A DNA stretch of 64,000 nucleotides, from NCBI GenBank assembly GCA_019279435.1, contig JAAALK010000080.1:29046778-29110777 (forward strand), read 5' to 3'. Shown here piece after piece: positions 32,798-45,270 of this stretch. The notes under the pieces are model-generated. The model had not been told where the DNA came from, searched no databases, and saw nothing but the letters and a program-made list of their open reading frames with translations. Both the position numbers and the translations under genes were made by a program. Origin of the DNA: Zizania palustris. Its lineage: Eukaryota > Streptophyta > Magnoliopsida > Poales > Poaceae. Within the stretch, counting starts at the first letter, position 1. Each line of letters begins with the position of its first letter.

Positions 32798-35771
32798 TGT
32801 CACGCCAGATTTATAAATCAGACCTTTATTGAAATTCCATAGAAAATCAATAAACCAAGACATTCATCATGCGACCACGTACAATACGAGCAATCATTCA
32901 AAGTTCGTAGACCGTATTAGTACAAAAGTGAATAAAGGAGAATAGAAACTAATAAAACAAAGGTGCTAGATGAACGTCCTTCCAGTCTCGCCTTGACTGG
33001 GTCGCTACTCCATACCTCATCTCCTTGTAGTAGATGGGCTCTGGTGGTGTAAGTCAACGGGGGTGAGTACAAACGTACTCAAGCACCGGATGCAAATATA
33101 ATGCAGGTAGTAACAAGGGAGATAATGGCTAATTTTCGGAAAAGCAATTTGTAAAGCAATTAAATGTGATCAATTATTAATACAAAAACGTAAACATGTG
33201 TATGCATCATCTTCTAACTCGAGGGGTACAGTCAGCCCACCCTCGCTCAACAGTCCTTACATGCCATGAATAACTCAACCATTCAAACAATTGTAAACTA
33301 ACTGTGAGTAGTCACACAACCCGCCCTTGATGGGCTCGACTTTTCGAAAAGATTAAATACTCTGATCAGAGGTGTACCACTGTACCCACAAGGCACGCGT
33401 CATCACTTACACCAAAGTGTAACGAGATGACCCATACCACGGGAACTCATGCCAAAACCTACCATATGGTCCTCCTCGACCCGACAGCACCCTCTTATGG
33501 GTTTCATATGGTGCCCCGACGCGTCGAGCCAACACCACCCCCCTTGAGCACGTCGGTATAAGTCACCAGTAGGTTGCCCCTTGCCCCCTCCACTATGGTG
33601 CATCGAGTCAGATTGTTCCATACTTTCAGTTAGGACTTACCCATTAGACTTGTGGTTAGTATGGAAGTGCTTTGCAACAGATCCCGCAGACCGGTCCTTA
33701 TAGTGCACCAGGTGGGACCAACCAATGCCCTAGCTTGCACCCGGAACCCACCATACTTATAACATAGCCAACTCCAACAGTCCAGAGACGAGAATAAAGG
33801 AAATACATAGTAGAATCCAACTATCTATGACTCATTCTTTTATCCTATAGTTGTGTCGGTACATTGGACACTAGCTAATATAATATTTGTAGAGTGACAA
33901 GGAGTGTAGGCTCAATAAGCATGGCTTGGTTTGACACAAGGACGGGGATCTAATAAATATAGTGTAGGGCTTGATATTTGACTAATGCATATTATCCTAT
34001 GAGTTATAGCGATAATTTATTAAAACATGGGCTCAATGATGATCAAAATGGGGGTTGTGACTTTCCTTGATCAGCAAAGGGTGAAGGTGGAACCTCGGGA
34101 TAAAACTCCGGCTCCTCGACGAACTCGTAGTCTTCCCGATACGGAAAAAGTAAACATAACATTTAATGAACAATCCAAATATCACAAAAATAAGCATACA
34201 GGTTTTAGGGGTTTATTAGGTGAATTATAGTTTTATTATTCTGAAGTTTATGTGAAAAACATTAAAGATTAATTTTTAATGCTTTTCCTAATTCATTTTC
34301 TGAATTTACCATTTTATCCCTAAGGGGTTTTTATGTGTTTAATTAATAAGAATATTTTGAGCAACATAACATACTTTTTATGGCATTAATATGTAGAGAA
34401 TAAAATGCTGAATTTAAAAAAATTAAATGGTGAAATTTGGAGTTAAAATGAGCAAGTTATGAATTTTGGAAGTTTAAATCATTTTCTTGAATTTTATTTA
34501 AACAGGAAATGAGCTTTAGTCCACGTGAGCCAGGCCCACGGTGGACTGGGGCACTATGCGCGTGGGCCGGTTGATCTAGAGCTGTTGGATCTGGATCCAT
34601 CGGTCAGCTCGAGGCGGGAAAGCTTAATTTGCAATGGACGGTCAAGATTAAAATGCACAGAACCGCTACGCGTGGACGCACAAGATCGAGCAGGGGTTTT
34701 AAGTAGCGATCGACGCTGTGATGCCTGATACCGCTTTGACCAGATGGATGGCCTAGATTAAACCCGTGCGGGATATAATCAAAGCCCTCCATCGTGGATC
34801 GGACGGCTGAGAGCGCGTCCGGCACGGCACGAGTTAAGGGAGCGTACCCCCTTCGTTCTCGGCTCCGGGGGGTTCGGTGCGGTGGCGACGGCGCCGACGA
34901 GGGGGCTAGGCCCTAGATCTAGGCGAAAACGGATAGAGGAGATGACGGCGGTTCCAACCGTACCTGCGGCGGCGAAGATGGTGACGGACGGCGACCGTGG
35001 CGAGGGGTAGACGGGAAGGACCTTCGGTGCTCGACGACGATGGCGATCCGGCGGCGTGTACGACCAACGGAGGCGTGGCGAGGTCGGGTGGTCAACGACG
35101 GACTCGACGGTGGCAGCGGCATGGACGAGGTGGCTTGTGACGACGGTGAACAGCGGCCGGAGGTGGAGCACGAGAGGAAACCGAAAAACCGGGAGGTGGC
35201 GCTCTGGGGCTACGGCTCGGCTTAGGTGTGGGCAGAGGCGGCGAGAGAGGGGATCCCTTTCCAGGGAAGATGATCCGACAGGTGGCCCCCACCTGTCGGT
35301 GAGCGAGTGCGTAAGGGTGAGGCGCCGACACGCGGGCAGAGTGGTCAGTGGCTGTAGCCCGGCTAGAGAGGCTGACAGGTGGGCCAGGGACGGGCGCGGG
35401 AGAGGAGAGAGGGGAGCGCACCGACAGGTGGGTCCCATATGTCAGGGCATGAGCGCTGGGCTGGGGGGCTGAGGCAGATTGAGGGTTGAGGCCCATTTAG
35501 ATTTATAATTATTTTCTGATTTAAAATAAATCCAGTAATTCATTTATTTGATTAAGGGTTGAATCACTGTTGATAAAAACTTTAAAAATTCCTTAAAATT
35601 ATATCTTGGCCTCTAGATTATATCATAAATTTTCCAAGTCCAAATTTAAAGTATTCCCTTCTGTTTGGCTTTATTAAGGCTCTTTTAGGATTTTCTTTAA
35701 TAAATAATTCCAGAATTTCTTTGAATATTATATTTCCTTTTTTTATTTATTTTAAATCTTGGGATGTTACA
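32798..35771 (-). repeat. 5' LTR of the minus-strand Tekay (2,974 bp), promoter segment deleted
   Basis: Homologous to 24011-27241. Near 35247 about 230 bp present in the other LTR are missing, and with them the TATA box. As the transcribing LTR, this copy lacks the core promoter. Open frames in 34779-35496 are shadows of GC-rich LTR sequence. Confidence 0.9.
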
Positions 35772-36411
35772 CATTATATGGATGTAAGTGCAGAACACCG
35801 CTGCTCTGGGATCAGACTGGCGAGTCACAGTTATTCGGGACAGATATTCTGTGAGAAGCCGAAGATAAAGTTAAGGTCATCAAGGATAGGCTAAATATCT
35901 CAGTTCCCCCAAAAGAGTTATGCCGATAACCGACAAAGAGACTTAGCTTTCAAAGGGGCGATTATGTCTACCTCCGAGTCACTCCCCTCCGAGGTACCCA
36001 GAGGTTTAACATGAGAGGAAAGTTAGCCCCACTATGTTGGACCCTTCCAGATCATTCGTCGGCAAGGAGAAGTTGCATATCAGTTGGAGCTACCATCATC
36101 TTTGGCAGAGTCCATGATGTGTTTCACGTCTCTCAGCTAAAGAAATGCCTTCGAGTACCCACCGAACAGGCAAACCTCCAGCAGCTCCATATCCAAGAAG
36201 ACCTGACCTACCAATAAACCGGTTCAGATCCTAGAAATCAAGGAAAGGGTAACCAGGAGCCGAGTAGTACACTTCTGTAAGGTTCAGTGGGATAACCACC
36301 CCATCGAGGAAGCCATCTGGGAAAAAGAGGAAGAGTTAAGGCCCAATATCCTGAGTTATTTGAGAAGCTTTCAGAATCTCAAGGACGAGATTTTCTGTAA
36401 GGGGATAGGTT
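35772..36411 (+). pseudogene. Integrase C-terminus and chromodomain of the plus-strand Tekay
   Basis: The reading resumes after the inserted element with CKCRTPLLWDQTGESQLFGT, then GDYVYLRVTPLRGTQRF and VHDVFHVSQLKKCLRVP, the typical end of a chromovirus integrase. A chromodomain follows (about 36224-36370): VQILEIKERVTRSRVVHFC, KVQWDNHPIEEAIWEKEEEL. Stops and frameshifts occur (for example near 35850 and 36215). The polypurine tract follows directly, then the LTR at 36412. Chromodomains bind methylated histone tails and steer integration. Confidence 0.88.
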
Positions 36412-38812
36412 TGTAACAGCCCAAATTTCCAAAGGTAAAAAATTATAAATATACTTTCTGGAAAAGGATTATTTTTAATTTTTCTTAAAGCTGAAATGCC
36501 CAAATAAATAAGAATCTAGGGAAATCTTCCAAACCAGGGTCTGAAATAAATTATATTATGATCTTAAGACTAAGACATATTTTGAGAATTTTTACAAATT
36601 TTTATAATCTTGGCAAGTGGCCCATAAATTTTAAACCAATTTTAGCAATTATTTTTATTCAGAAATTCATTTTAAACAGTGATGGGCCGCATCCCCCTTC
36701 TCCCTCCATAGGCCGACCTGTTAGTCTCATCCCACTCTCCGCACGTGCGCCCGATCCTGGACCCACCTATCGGCGCTAACCCACACGCCCGCACCCGCCG
36801 TTGACCAGGCGTCCCACGGTCAACATCAACCGTTGCCGCAACTGCGCCCTCACGCACCCGTGATAGTGGCCCCCACTGTCAGCTTCTTTCCCCATGTCGC
36901 CCCGCCCCCAAATTGCACCAGCTAAAACCCTAGCCCGGGGAACCGCCTCTGTCGTGCCCTTTCCTAATTCATTGCCGCATTAATTCCATGTGATCCGTGG
37001 ACGTTTCCCCAAATAAACCGACGTGTTTAAATCCCGAGATCACGGGTCGCATGCACGTAGGATCTCACCGAAAAAATGGATGGTGCTCCTCGGGTTTCCT
37101 TGTATTCGGCCTACCTCCTTTACTATCGACGTCCCCTATAAAGCCCCACCGGCCACCTCCGAGTTCAGCCCTGTTTCGCAGTGCATCCATCGCATTCCCG
37201 AACGCTAGTTTAGCGCCACCCCTCTTCCCGCACTCCAATCGTCGCTCGCGCGTCGCCAGAGCCCTCCTCCCCTGCCGTCGACCCCTCCCCGACCCGGCCA
37301 CCTCTCCATCATCATCGAAGCCCACCAATGGACATCCCCGCCGATGACCCGAACGCCTTCACCACCTCCGCTCATTGCCGTCCACACCCGACGACCTTAG
37401 GCCCCTGCATCGGTAACATCATGCTCCCCTCACTGCCCTATTTCCATTTCTGTACTCCGTTGGGACCATCGTCCATTGCCGTCGCGCTAGCCCATCGCCA
37501 CCTCTCGGCCGTCGCCGGAGAAGATTATTGGCAAGGGTAATTACTCATGTGCTATGTCAGATTCGACCGCCACCACTCGATCAGACACGAACGCTAGGAT
37601 TAGAACCCGCTCGGGTTCAATCTGGGCCATCGGTACGATCGAAGCGGTATCGCGTGATCTCAGCCTTTGAATCTTCATTAAATCTAGGCCGTAGATCCGT
37701 ACCGGTTCGGTTGTTTTAATCACAGCCGTTGGTTTCATTTAAAATACCCGCGTGTACTGTGGCTGCCCGATCTCGATCCGACGACTGATATGGATCTGTC
37801 CCACACGCACAGTGCGCGGGTTCACGGTGGACGCTCGGCTCACCGTGGTGGGTTCCGGGTACAAGCGAGGGCATTGGTTAGTCAACGTGGGGCACTATAA
37901 GGACCGATCTACGAGATCCGTTGCAATACACTTCCGTACTAACCATAAGTCTAGTGGGTAAGTCCTAACTGGAGGTATGGTGTTCCAACTTGAAGAACCA
38001 TTTGGATATGGGTCAAGCAACACCTGCGGGTGGCTTGTACCGACGAGCACAAAAGGGGACACGACGTTGGTCCAGTGCGCTGGCACACCAGCGAAACTTA
38101 GAATGGGTGTGGGTTGGAGTGTCTCATGCTAAAGGTTTGGCATGAGTTCCCGTGGTATGGGTCATCTCATTACCCTTTGGTGTGCGGGGATGATGTGTGC
38201 CTTATGGGTACAACAGTACACCTCTGATCAGAATTTAAATCTTTTCAAAAAGCTGAGCCCACGGTCAAGGGTGGGTTGCATATCTCATAGTTAGTTTATA
38301 TTTATGAGTGTTGCATGATGAATTGGCATGTAAGGACTGTTGAACGAAGAGGGCTGACTGTACTCCTCGAGTTAGAAGATGTTGCATTGTTCAAGTTTAT
38401 TATTCTGTACAATTAAATTTGACTACATTAAATGCTGCAACTTGAAAATGTATTTTTCCGCACTTTAAAGCCTTATCATTCCCTTGTTATTACCCTGTGT
38501 TACTATTGCATTCTCGGTGACTTGTTGAGTACTTTTGTACTCATACCCGTTGGAAAACACTTTAGAGACTGCGTACTATGAGGAGATGGTCTGGAGTAGC
38601 GACCCAGTCAAGGACGCAAGACTGGCAGAGATGTTCATCGCCTAGTTTTATTCTTGTAGTTTCTTTTAATTTTACACTTTGTAATAATGTGGTCTGCGAA
38701 CCATGGATGATTGATTATATATACATTGTCGCATGAGGGACATCTTGTTATTATTGTTTTTCTATGGAAATTCAATAATGTTTGGATTTTATTAAATCCG
38801 GGCACCCCAACA
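36412..38812 (+). repeat. 3' LTR of the plus-strand Tekay (about 2.4 kb)
   Basis: Begins TGTAACAGCCCAAATTTCC after the polypurine tract and ends about ...AAATCCGGGCACCCCAACA. A TATA box (CCCCTATAAAGCCCC) lies at about 37133-37147. Its downstream half is recognisably the same family as the LTRs of the inserted Tekay (shared stretches such as GCACTATAAGGACCG and GGGTAAGTCCTAACTG). The exact right end is uncertain by a few bases, since the partner LTR is missing. Confidence 0.8.
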
Positions 38813-39700
38813 CTCAAAACACCCCCAGAGCCTCCTCTCCTCTGATCCCGTCTATCATTATAGAACGGGTGAAGTTCTTGACAATGAGAGCAAGCTCCTC
38901 ATCATCCAGATTGTCCACCTTCTTTTTTGTGACAGAGATTAGAGAAGACAAGGCAAAGCCACTAGAATGACACAAGACCCAGAAGAACCAGATGCAATAC
39001 CTCCAAATGAGGTGCCACTGTCAGAACCAAAAAGTAATGCCATGGATGGTGGCAAAGAATTTCTAAGTCCTTGGCAAGATACCTTGGCAATCTCAGTGGA
39101 CTTCAGCTTGCTAAAAGTTCATCACAGTTAACGTGTCGTAACTTGTGGATTCCTCAATGTTGGATATCTTTACTTCCCATATACTACGATCAAGAGCATA
39201 TAGAAGCTTGATAGCCTCTCATGATCAGAATAAGAAAGCAAACCCGTGGAACGAAGATTACTCACGATGGCATCAAAACGGGAAAACATGACATCAATAG
39301 ATTCACCAGGGCCCTGCACAAATATTTGATACTGTTGGTTGTAAGTGCTTTGGCGCCTGGCCTTGATCTGAGTTGTGCCCTCATGAAACACAATGAGTGT
39401 GGACCAAATCTCCCTAGCAGTCTGATAGTGTTGCATCCTATCGAACTTATTTCTATTCAGGCCAATGAACAATATATTTCTAGCTTTGTAGTTAGCAGTA
39501 TACTGATATTTCTCAGCCTGAGTAGTGCGAGTCTCGGGGATGGAGTATTGTGACTCCACAATCTCCTAAATTGCACTTCCTTGGCTTTGAAAATAAGCCT
39601 GCATGCTCACCTTTAGTAAGCAAAATTCATCCTATCGAACAACGAAATTTTATGACTCTGTCCATGTTGCCAAAGGATCACAAAACCGGTTAAGGTCAAC
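38813..39700 (-). pseudogene. Copia gag (UBN2-type) fragment
   Basis: The clearest part (39170-39559, minus) reads ARNILFIGLNRNKFDRMQH, EGTTQIKARRQSTYNQQY and GPGESIDVMFSRFDAIVS, the gag polypeptide that packages element RNA. The same segments occur in the plus-strand copy at 61838-62443. Upstream the start and first 50 residues are disrupted by stops and frameshifts. The piece at 38820-38970 matches the region before the zinc knuckle (ELALIVKNFTRSIM-like). Sequence ends at the Tekay LTR. Confidence 0.82.
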
Positions 39701-40160
39701 TAGTGATCTTAAACTTGATCTAATACCAATTGTAGGACCGAAACAGGCGACTAGAGGGGGTGAATAGGCGCCTTAGAAAATTCTTTTGAATTGATATATT
39801 TTTAAAAACACCCGCACCTCTAAACGAACAATCGGAAGCAAAAGAGTTAATACAGTAGAATCCTAGAAAAAGCTAGTACTATCACTCTCCTGTCAGATAT
39901 GATATGATGTGACAGTTTGAGAAATCATAAGCACTTAAAAATATAGCCTTCAAAGACTACTCAAAGATTAAACAACCAGATCATCAAATATCAAACTAAA
40001 GTAAAAAAATTCGTTTGACAAACACAGATATTTATCAAACTCGTGGCATGAATAAAAATCACACGTATTCATCGTACATAAGCAGTCTAATTCAGAAATC
40101 TCACAGAAATTAAATGACCAAATTAAATGCAAATGAGAAACTATACCTGTAGTTACTCTA

Positions 40161-40303
40161 GGGCCAAATTTTTCCATGTCATTACAATTTTCACAGTTTT
40201 AAATATGTCATCACGTGTCACTGATAGATGAGACCTACCACAATCACTTATATGACATTTTTCAAATTACAGAAAATTGTAATGACATGTTTACAAAAAT
40301 TCC
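40161..40303. mobile_element. 143-bp MITE with 8-bp target duplication
   Basis: TTACTCTA stands directly outside both ends (40153-40160 and 40304-40311), an exact 8-bp match. The inner sequence is an inverted repeat: CATGTCATTACAATTTTC at 40176-40193 and its complement near 40273-40290, with partly matching outer ends (GGGCCAAATTTTT against GGAATTTTTG). The duplication length suggests hAT. It has no coding capacity. Confidence 0.8.
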
Positions 40304-40703
40304 TTACTCTATTGAAGCACGGCTACTGTTTGAGACAACGATGTGGGCACAGGAAATGGAGGCACAGAAAACCATGTGAAACAATACTATGCGCATATGT
40401 CCCTGGTTCAAGTGGCTGGTGAAGTTTCCCGTGATGGCAGGATGCAAATGGCGCCAAGAAAAACCGGGCGTGGTGCTCAGTGCTGTACCCAGCCAAGAGA
40501 AAAACCGGATACGATGGCTTCTGAAATAGACGTCCCGCGGCGGGGGCACAGAGATTTTTGTTTGGCTCCGCGGAGCAATTTTCGTTTTTTTGAAATCAAA
40601 AGTCAAATTAAAAGGTATATTCAAGCCAATAAAAACAGTTTTTAGTGCAGTGAAAATATGAAAGCTACTCCAGACCTGTTTTTTGCGGCTTTTGGCTTCG
40701 TAA

Positions 40704-41018
40704 CCATACAAAATTTCATAAATTAACATTTCAAATTTCATACAATCATACAAAATTCTATAAATTGACATTTCAAATTTCATACAACCATACAAAATCC
40801 TAAATTGACATTTCAAATTTCATACAACCATACAAAATTTCATAAATTGATATTTCAAATTCATACATACAAAATTTCATAAATTGTCATTTCAAATTTC
40901 TCAACCATATAAACAAATAAAATTCATAAATTGACATTTCAAATTTCATACGACCATATAAAATTTCATAAATTGACATTTCAAATTTTATACAACCATA
41001 CAGAATTTCATAAATTGA
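40704..41018. repeat. AT-rich tandem repeat, about 41-bp unit, roughly 7-8 copies
   Basis: The unit is CCATACAAAATTTCATAAATTGACATTTCAAATTTCATACAA in two overlapping halves, with small indels between copies. It lies inside the Copia LTR; open frames over it are repeat artefacts. Confidence 0.88.
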
Positions 41019-41735
41019 ATTTTTTACACAGCTCACAGCTCAAAGCAGCTTCATAGTCGTTTCAGCCAAATGACTTTCAGCTTTCTCACAGCTAACATCT
41101 CACGTCAGCTTTTCTACAGCCCACAGCCCACAACAGCTTTTTTCCACAGCCACAGCTCAACAACACACCCTAAAACAGCGGTGGAAGATAGGTAAAGTGA
41201 TTCATGAAAATAGGTGCATACCGTAGAGGGATGGGTTTTTTATAGCCTACGTGGAAAGTAAAAAGACTACTTCATCTCTAGGATTTAATTAATTGTGGAC
41301 TCTATTTTATAGATTCAATGCCCATAGGGCTAAAAGTATAAAATCTATCTAAAGTTAGTTTGTTCCGATTGGAAGCTTTCGTAGCAGCTACGGCTTCTCT
41401 TCAGGACGCTTTGATATTGATCCGACGGTTTTGAGCCAAAACTGACAAAGCCTCCCTGATCACCGACGCTTGTCACCAATCCGCGAACTCGACAGCCAGC
41501 AAGTCTCTCCCGCTCTCGATCCCCGAGCTGCCTTGTCACCTGTACTGACCTCCCTTTCGCTGACTTGGTAACACACTGTCCCGATCATCCGTCTATCCAT
41601 GTCTTGCTTCATCTCCACGTGTACGCCTGAGATCTTCCTCAACTTCACCCAGCATACTTGACCGTCTAGCATCAAGCTCCTCGCTTGACCCCGATCACCC
41701 GCTGTTGACGGTTTACTCACATCTCAACCCTGCAC

Positions 41736-43545
41736 AACATGAGACAAGCAAAACACGAATCTCCAAGCAAGATGCACACTGATCCCATCAGTGAACCTCA
41801 AACAGCAAACACGTCTAGACCATGAAACAGACAAACTTGTCAATCACTCATCACTAAGATAAAACCACAGTGCAAACCCTACTTAGTTTCTCAATCTCCT
41901 TTGCCTACTCGCCCATGGGGCACCAGCTGGAGAAGGCGTCGTGGATACTAAGGAAGAGATACTGACACCAGCACCTAGGCGGCGATCACATTGGTAACAT
42001 GTGAAAACACCGTCATATTGTCACAGTTTGGTTTTGGTGTGATTTCTATTGGTTGATATATTCTTTTTAGGTGCAGTTGAGGTTTGTGTAGCTACTGAAA
42101 AATTAGAATTATGAGATTCAGATTAGCAAATTAGAAAATTTTATTTTGTTTTTGGCTTGTTTCTGTTTGCTAAAAGTTCAATGGAAAAGATTTTAGAATG
42201 TCCATCCATCTTAGAACAAGGGTAAACTTACCCATTACAACTAAAGAGGTCACCACACATGTATACCCATCCAATTCATCAAACCAAACAAAAAATTGGA
42301 TTATCTCATCAACTCTTCATCTCACCAACCAAATAAAAATTAGATCATCCTATACATCAAACAAAAAAAACCAAAGAGTAAATTAGATCATCTCATTAAC
42401 AAATCTATGAATGGGATCATTCTATCATTCTCTTTACCAAACCTAACGGACCCTTAGCATCGTGTTACTGATGAGGATGCTTGAGCACGAAGTGAGTTGG
42501 AGTTTGGTTTTTTTGTTGTGCGTTGTCGCCTACTCGCCTGTTGGATTGGACCTTACGGCGTTTGCGGTGAAAATGAGACGCTGGTTGTGGTGTCAAAGAA
42601 CCAACAAGTGCAGTAAAAAAACTAAAATCTCCAGGACAATGTAGGATTGGGCGAGGCTGCATACAAGACATGACCAATAGCGCTGTGAATAGGTCAAGTT
42701 TTTGACCTATATATCTATCGCTTTGAAGCCTCACATGAAACCAGAAATGGTTCATTGTTTAACCCGTAGGTCACAACAATAGCTAAAAAAGCCTAATAGG
42801 TGAATGTAAAAAACCCTAGATTATCTCCCTCTTACTGTGGATTCTAAAAGGAATGTTGTGAGCTGTAGAAAAGTTGTTGTGGGTAGTAGAAAAATTGTTG
42901 TGAGCTATGAGTTTTGAAAAACCTAGAAGTTATTTGGTTAGAGTAGCCGTTGATTTATGTTTTGATAGTAATATTTGATACTCATGTTTTTTAGTTACAC
43001 TATTAATATGCACTCAATATAAGCATTGATTTTTTTAATGATGTGCATTTAGATCATTGTTGTAATAAGAAAACTAAAACAAAATTATTTATACTAAAAC
43101 GTATTTATGTTTCCAACAATCATATATTAATTTTTATTCTTACAAAACTATTTAGTTCATTTACTCTATATCAATAGAAGGGGCATTTCATTAATGGCAA
43201 AAGTGATTAATTTCCACCAAAAGCTGGTTACGAGAATCCGAAGTATTTGGGGTACCCCTAACTTCCTATTTACACTACTCCAGTCCTGCAACGAAGATAC
43301 CATTTGGAGTCAGATGCGACTGTTTGAACCAAACGTAATTTTCTCTCCGATTTTATAATTCTTAACATTATATATATATATAAAATTAAGAAATTTATTT
43401 ATTGTGTATATTTACTGTTTTATTTGTATTAATATGATTATGCTATATTTATTTAATAAGTTCATAATTTGGTATATGACTCCAAGTAATATTTTAATCA
43501 GTAAATTATTAATATTAGCATAAAAACTTCAAATCATAAATATGA
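41736..43545. other. AT-rich intergenic stretch, nothing firmly recognised
   Basis: No convincing ORF. Near 42420-42460 the sequence CCAAACCTAACGGACCCTTA looks like the end of a Tourist-type MITE (GGGTCCGTTAGGTTTGG read on the minus strand next to TTA), but no matching left end was found. Near 42850-42910 the GTTGTGAGCTGTAGAAAAG motifs resemble those at 41025-41175, again without defined ends. The rest is simple AT-rich DNA. Confidence 0.5.
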
Positions 43546-44484
43546 AACTTGAAGAGCGGTGGAAACAACTATAGTTGGCCACATAGGCCGGGCCTAGTGG
43601 GCGGCAATAGGCCCGACCCTAAAAAGCAGGGCACTAGCATGGCCTCACTCTATGGGTTACGTGCTAGTGTGGGCCTGACACAGTGTAGGGTAGTGCCTGG
43701 CCGGCACCTTGCCCATAGTGCAGCCTGGCCTGGCACAACTATTTTGGCCGACACTAAGGCCCCAATCCCTCTGACTCTAGTCCCTACTCCCCACTCCCCT
43801 AGTCGTCTAATCCGTCACTCCAGCCAATCCTAGCCATCCGATCCCATCCGTTGCTCGGTATAAAAGCCACCCTTTCAGGCTCACGCGAAACCCTAGCTTC
43901 ATTTTCCCTCATCTCCCTGGCTCCTCACCTTCACCGCCTCTGCCTAAAAATAGTGAACCCTAGAACCCTAGTACTCTTCAGCACAAAAAATCAAAACTCC
44001 GCTCCTTCCATCCATGGTGCGGCCGTCTCCTCTAGATCTTTTGGCTCTCTCCCACAAGCGTCCACTATCCCGGCCTACTTGCCTCCTCGTCTTTCGGCAG
44101 GTATGCATGAATTGTGATTGTGTCTCACCCTGCTCCCTTCCCCCTCCTCATCTATCGACGAATCTAGTTGCTTGCACCAAGATCTGGTAGTTAGGAGTTG
44201 TGGGCTGCGAGCTACGTTGGTAGATCTGGTCATCTCTAGTATTTGGCTGTTGTGTGTCCGCCAGATCCCCTCCCCATTTCCGTCTCCTGCGTTGTTGTGC
44301 TGTCGGTCGATCTGGCTGGTGTAGTGGTGACTAGTGCGATCGTGCTAGTGCTATGTTGTACTATTGTTTCTCTTCTTCTGCGTTCTTCTCACTGACAACC
44401 ATTGCAGGATAACAACAGTACCTACTTGTTGTATATGTTCTATACTTACTTTTGTTCTCTATGCTAGTGCTGTTTTGTACTATT

Positions 44485-45270
44485 TCTAGGTTCCTACTTT
44501 CCTACATGAGTTATGTAGATGTCTATTACTTACTTCTGTACTGAGTTCTATACTTCTATTTCTGTAGTTCATTATATCATACTTGTTTTTTGTAGTTGTT
44601 GTTTGTATACATGATATTTGTATACCTACTTGTGTTGTTCCTGCTATTGATATTTATAGGGTTTCCTGCATGAGTTTGAGTTCTGTAGATGTTCTATTAC
44701 TTATGTACAGAGTTTGTTTTTTTAGTTCATTTATATCATACTTTCTTTTTGTAGTTGTTGTTTGCATACATGATGTTTGTATACCTACTTGTTGTTCCCG
44801 CTATTATATTTCTAGGGTTTCCTACATTAGTTTTGTAGATGTTCATTAGTTACTTCTGTACCTGAGTTATGTACCTCCTGTTTCTGTAGTTCATTTAGTT
44901 CATACTTGTTTTTTTTTAATTGTTGTTTGTATACATGATGTTTGTATACCTACTTGTTCCTGCCATTGATATTTTCTAGGGTTTCCTGCATGATTTGAGT
45001 TATGTAGATGTTCTATTACTTTTGTACATGAGTCCTATTTACTGTATTAGTTTATTCATACTTGTTGTTCTATACTTATTGTTTGTATTATATACTTATT
45101 TTGTATACTGATGTTTGTATACCTTCTTGGTGTTCCTACTGCTGTTATTTCTTTGTTATTCTCCCCATGAGTTCTGTCTATTGTAATGTTACTTCTATAT
45201 TCTATTACTTCAAGTTTATTATGTTTCTGTAGTTCATTTGTTTCATACTTGTGTTCTCTGGTACTTCTGT
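44485..45270 (+). repeat. Imperfect tandem repeat, about 160-bp unit, five copies, in an intron
   Basis: Units begin near 44485, 44655, 44812, 44976 and 45150, each opening with CTAGGGTTTCCTGCATGAG or a variant and containing GTTTGTATACATGATGTTTG. Divergence and small indels are marked in the last unit. The array fills the intron between 44102 and 45293. Confidence 0.85.

Larger units (their letters stand above)
24011..35771 (-). mobile_element. Complete Tekay-type chromovirus (Ty3/Gypsy) inserted in another Tekay
   Basis: This is an 11,761-bp element on the minus strand. Its LTRs begin TGTAACATCCCAAG and end GTGACA (GCTGACATA-like in the left copy), 3,231 bp (24011-27241) and 2,974 bp (32798-35771). 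The target duplication is CGTTA (24006-24010) against CATTA (35772-35776), one CG-to-CA change. PBS is at 32782-32794 and PPT at 27242-27262. Gag-pol (27263-31695) ends in a chromodomain, which directs integration to marked chromatin in this group. An extra ORF region precedes gag (31787-32663). The coding region has many frameshifts, and the LTRs differ by many small indels, so the copy is older than the Gypsy at 2101. Confidence 0.9.
23743..38812 (+). mobile_element. Tekay-type chromovirus (Ty3/Gypsy), 3' part, split by a second Tekay
   Basis: Two pieces belong to one plus-strand element: integrase at 23743-24010 and integrase C-terminus plus chromodomain at 35772-36411, followed by the 3' LTR at 36412-38812. 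The reading ...SFEALY before the inserted element continues as YG.KCRTPLLWDQTGE after it. The 5' LTR, gag and RT are missing. The right LTR end abuts Copia gag sequence, so this element probably inserted into that Copia. Confidence 0.82.
38813..41735 (-). mobile_element. Copia element (SIRE-like), gag and 5' LTR remnant
   Basis: Read on the minus strand: 5' LTR (about 41735-39731), a decayed primer-binding site ATTGGTATTAGATC (39716-39730), then gag, cut at 38812 by the Tekay LTR. The LTR end and gag match the Copia at 61774-63012 closely enough to be the same broad family. The element's 3' part is not in the window as far as can be told; the LTR at 20609-22241 is related but too different to be its partner. 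Confidence 0.8.
39731..41735 (-). repeat. Copia 5' LTR (about 2.0 kb, right end approximate)
   Basis: The LTR ends on the minus strand with TCGGTCCTACA at 39731. Its start is placed near 41735 by similarity of the GATGTGAGTAAACCGTCAAC stretch to the start of the LTR at 22241. A TATA box (GGCTATAAAAAACCC, minus) lies at about 41232-41247. It contains a nested MITE (40161-40303) and an AT-rich tandem repeat (40704-41018). The subregion 41025-41175 is rich in CAGCTCACAGCT-type motifs. Confidence 0.65.

Noticed and set aside
40640..41175. A second MITE containing the AT-rich tandem repeat
   Set aside because: AAAACAGT and AAAACAGC near the two ends hint at a duplication, but the supposed termini do not form an inverted repeat.
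20609..41735. The LTRs at 20609-22241 and 39731-41735 as the two ends of one Copia element
   Set aside because: They are related but differ far too much: one has the minisatellite, and only short stretches align. They are two subfamilies.
42195..42465. Tourist-type MITE
   Set aside because: Only the right end (GGGTCCGTTAGGTTTGG read inward, next to TTA) is convincing; no left end was found.
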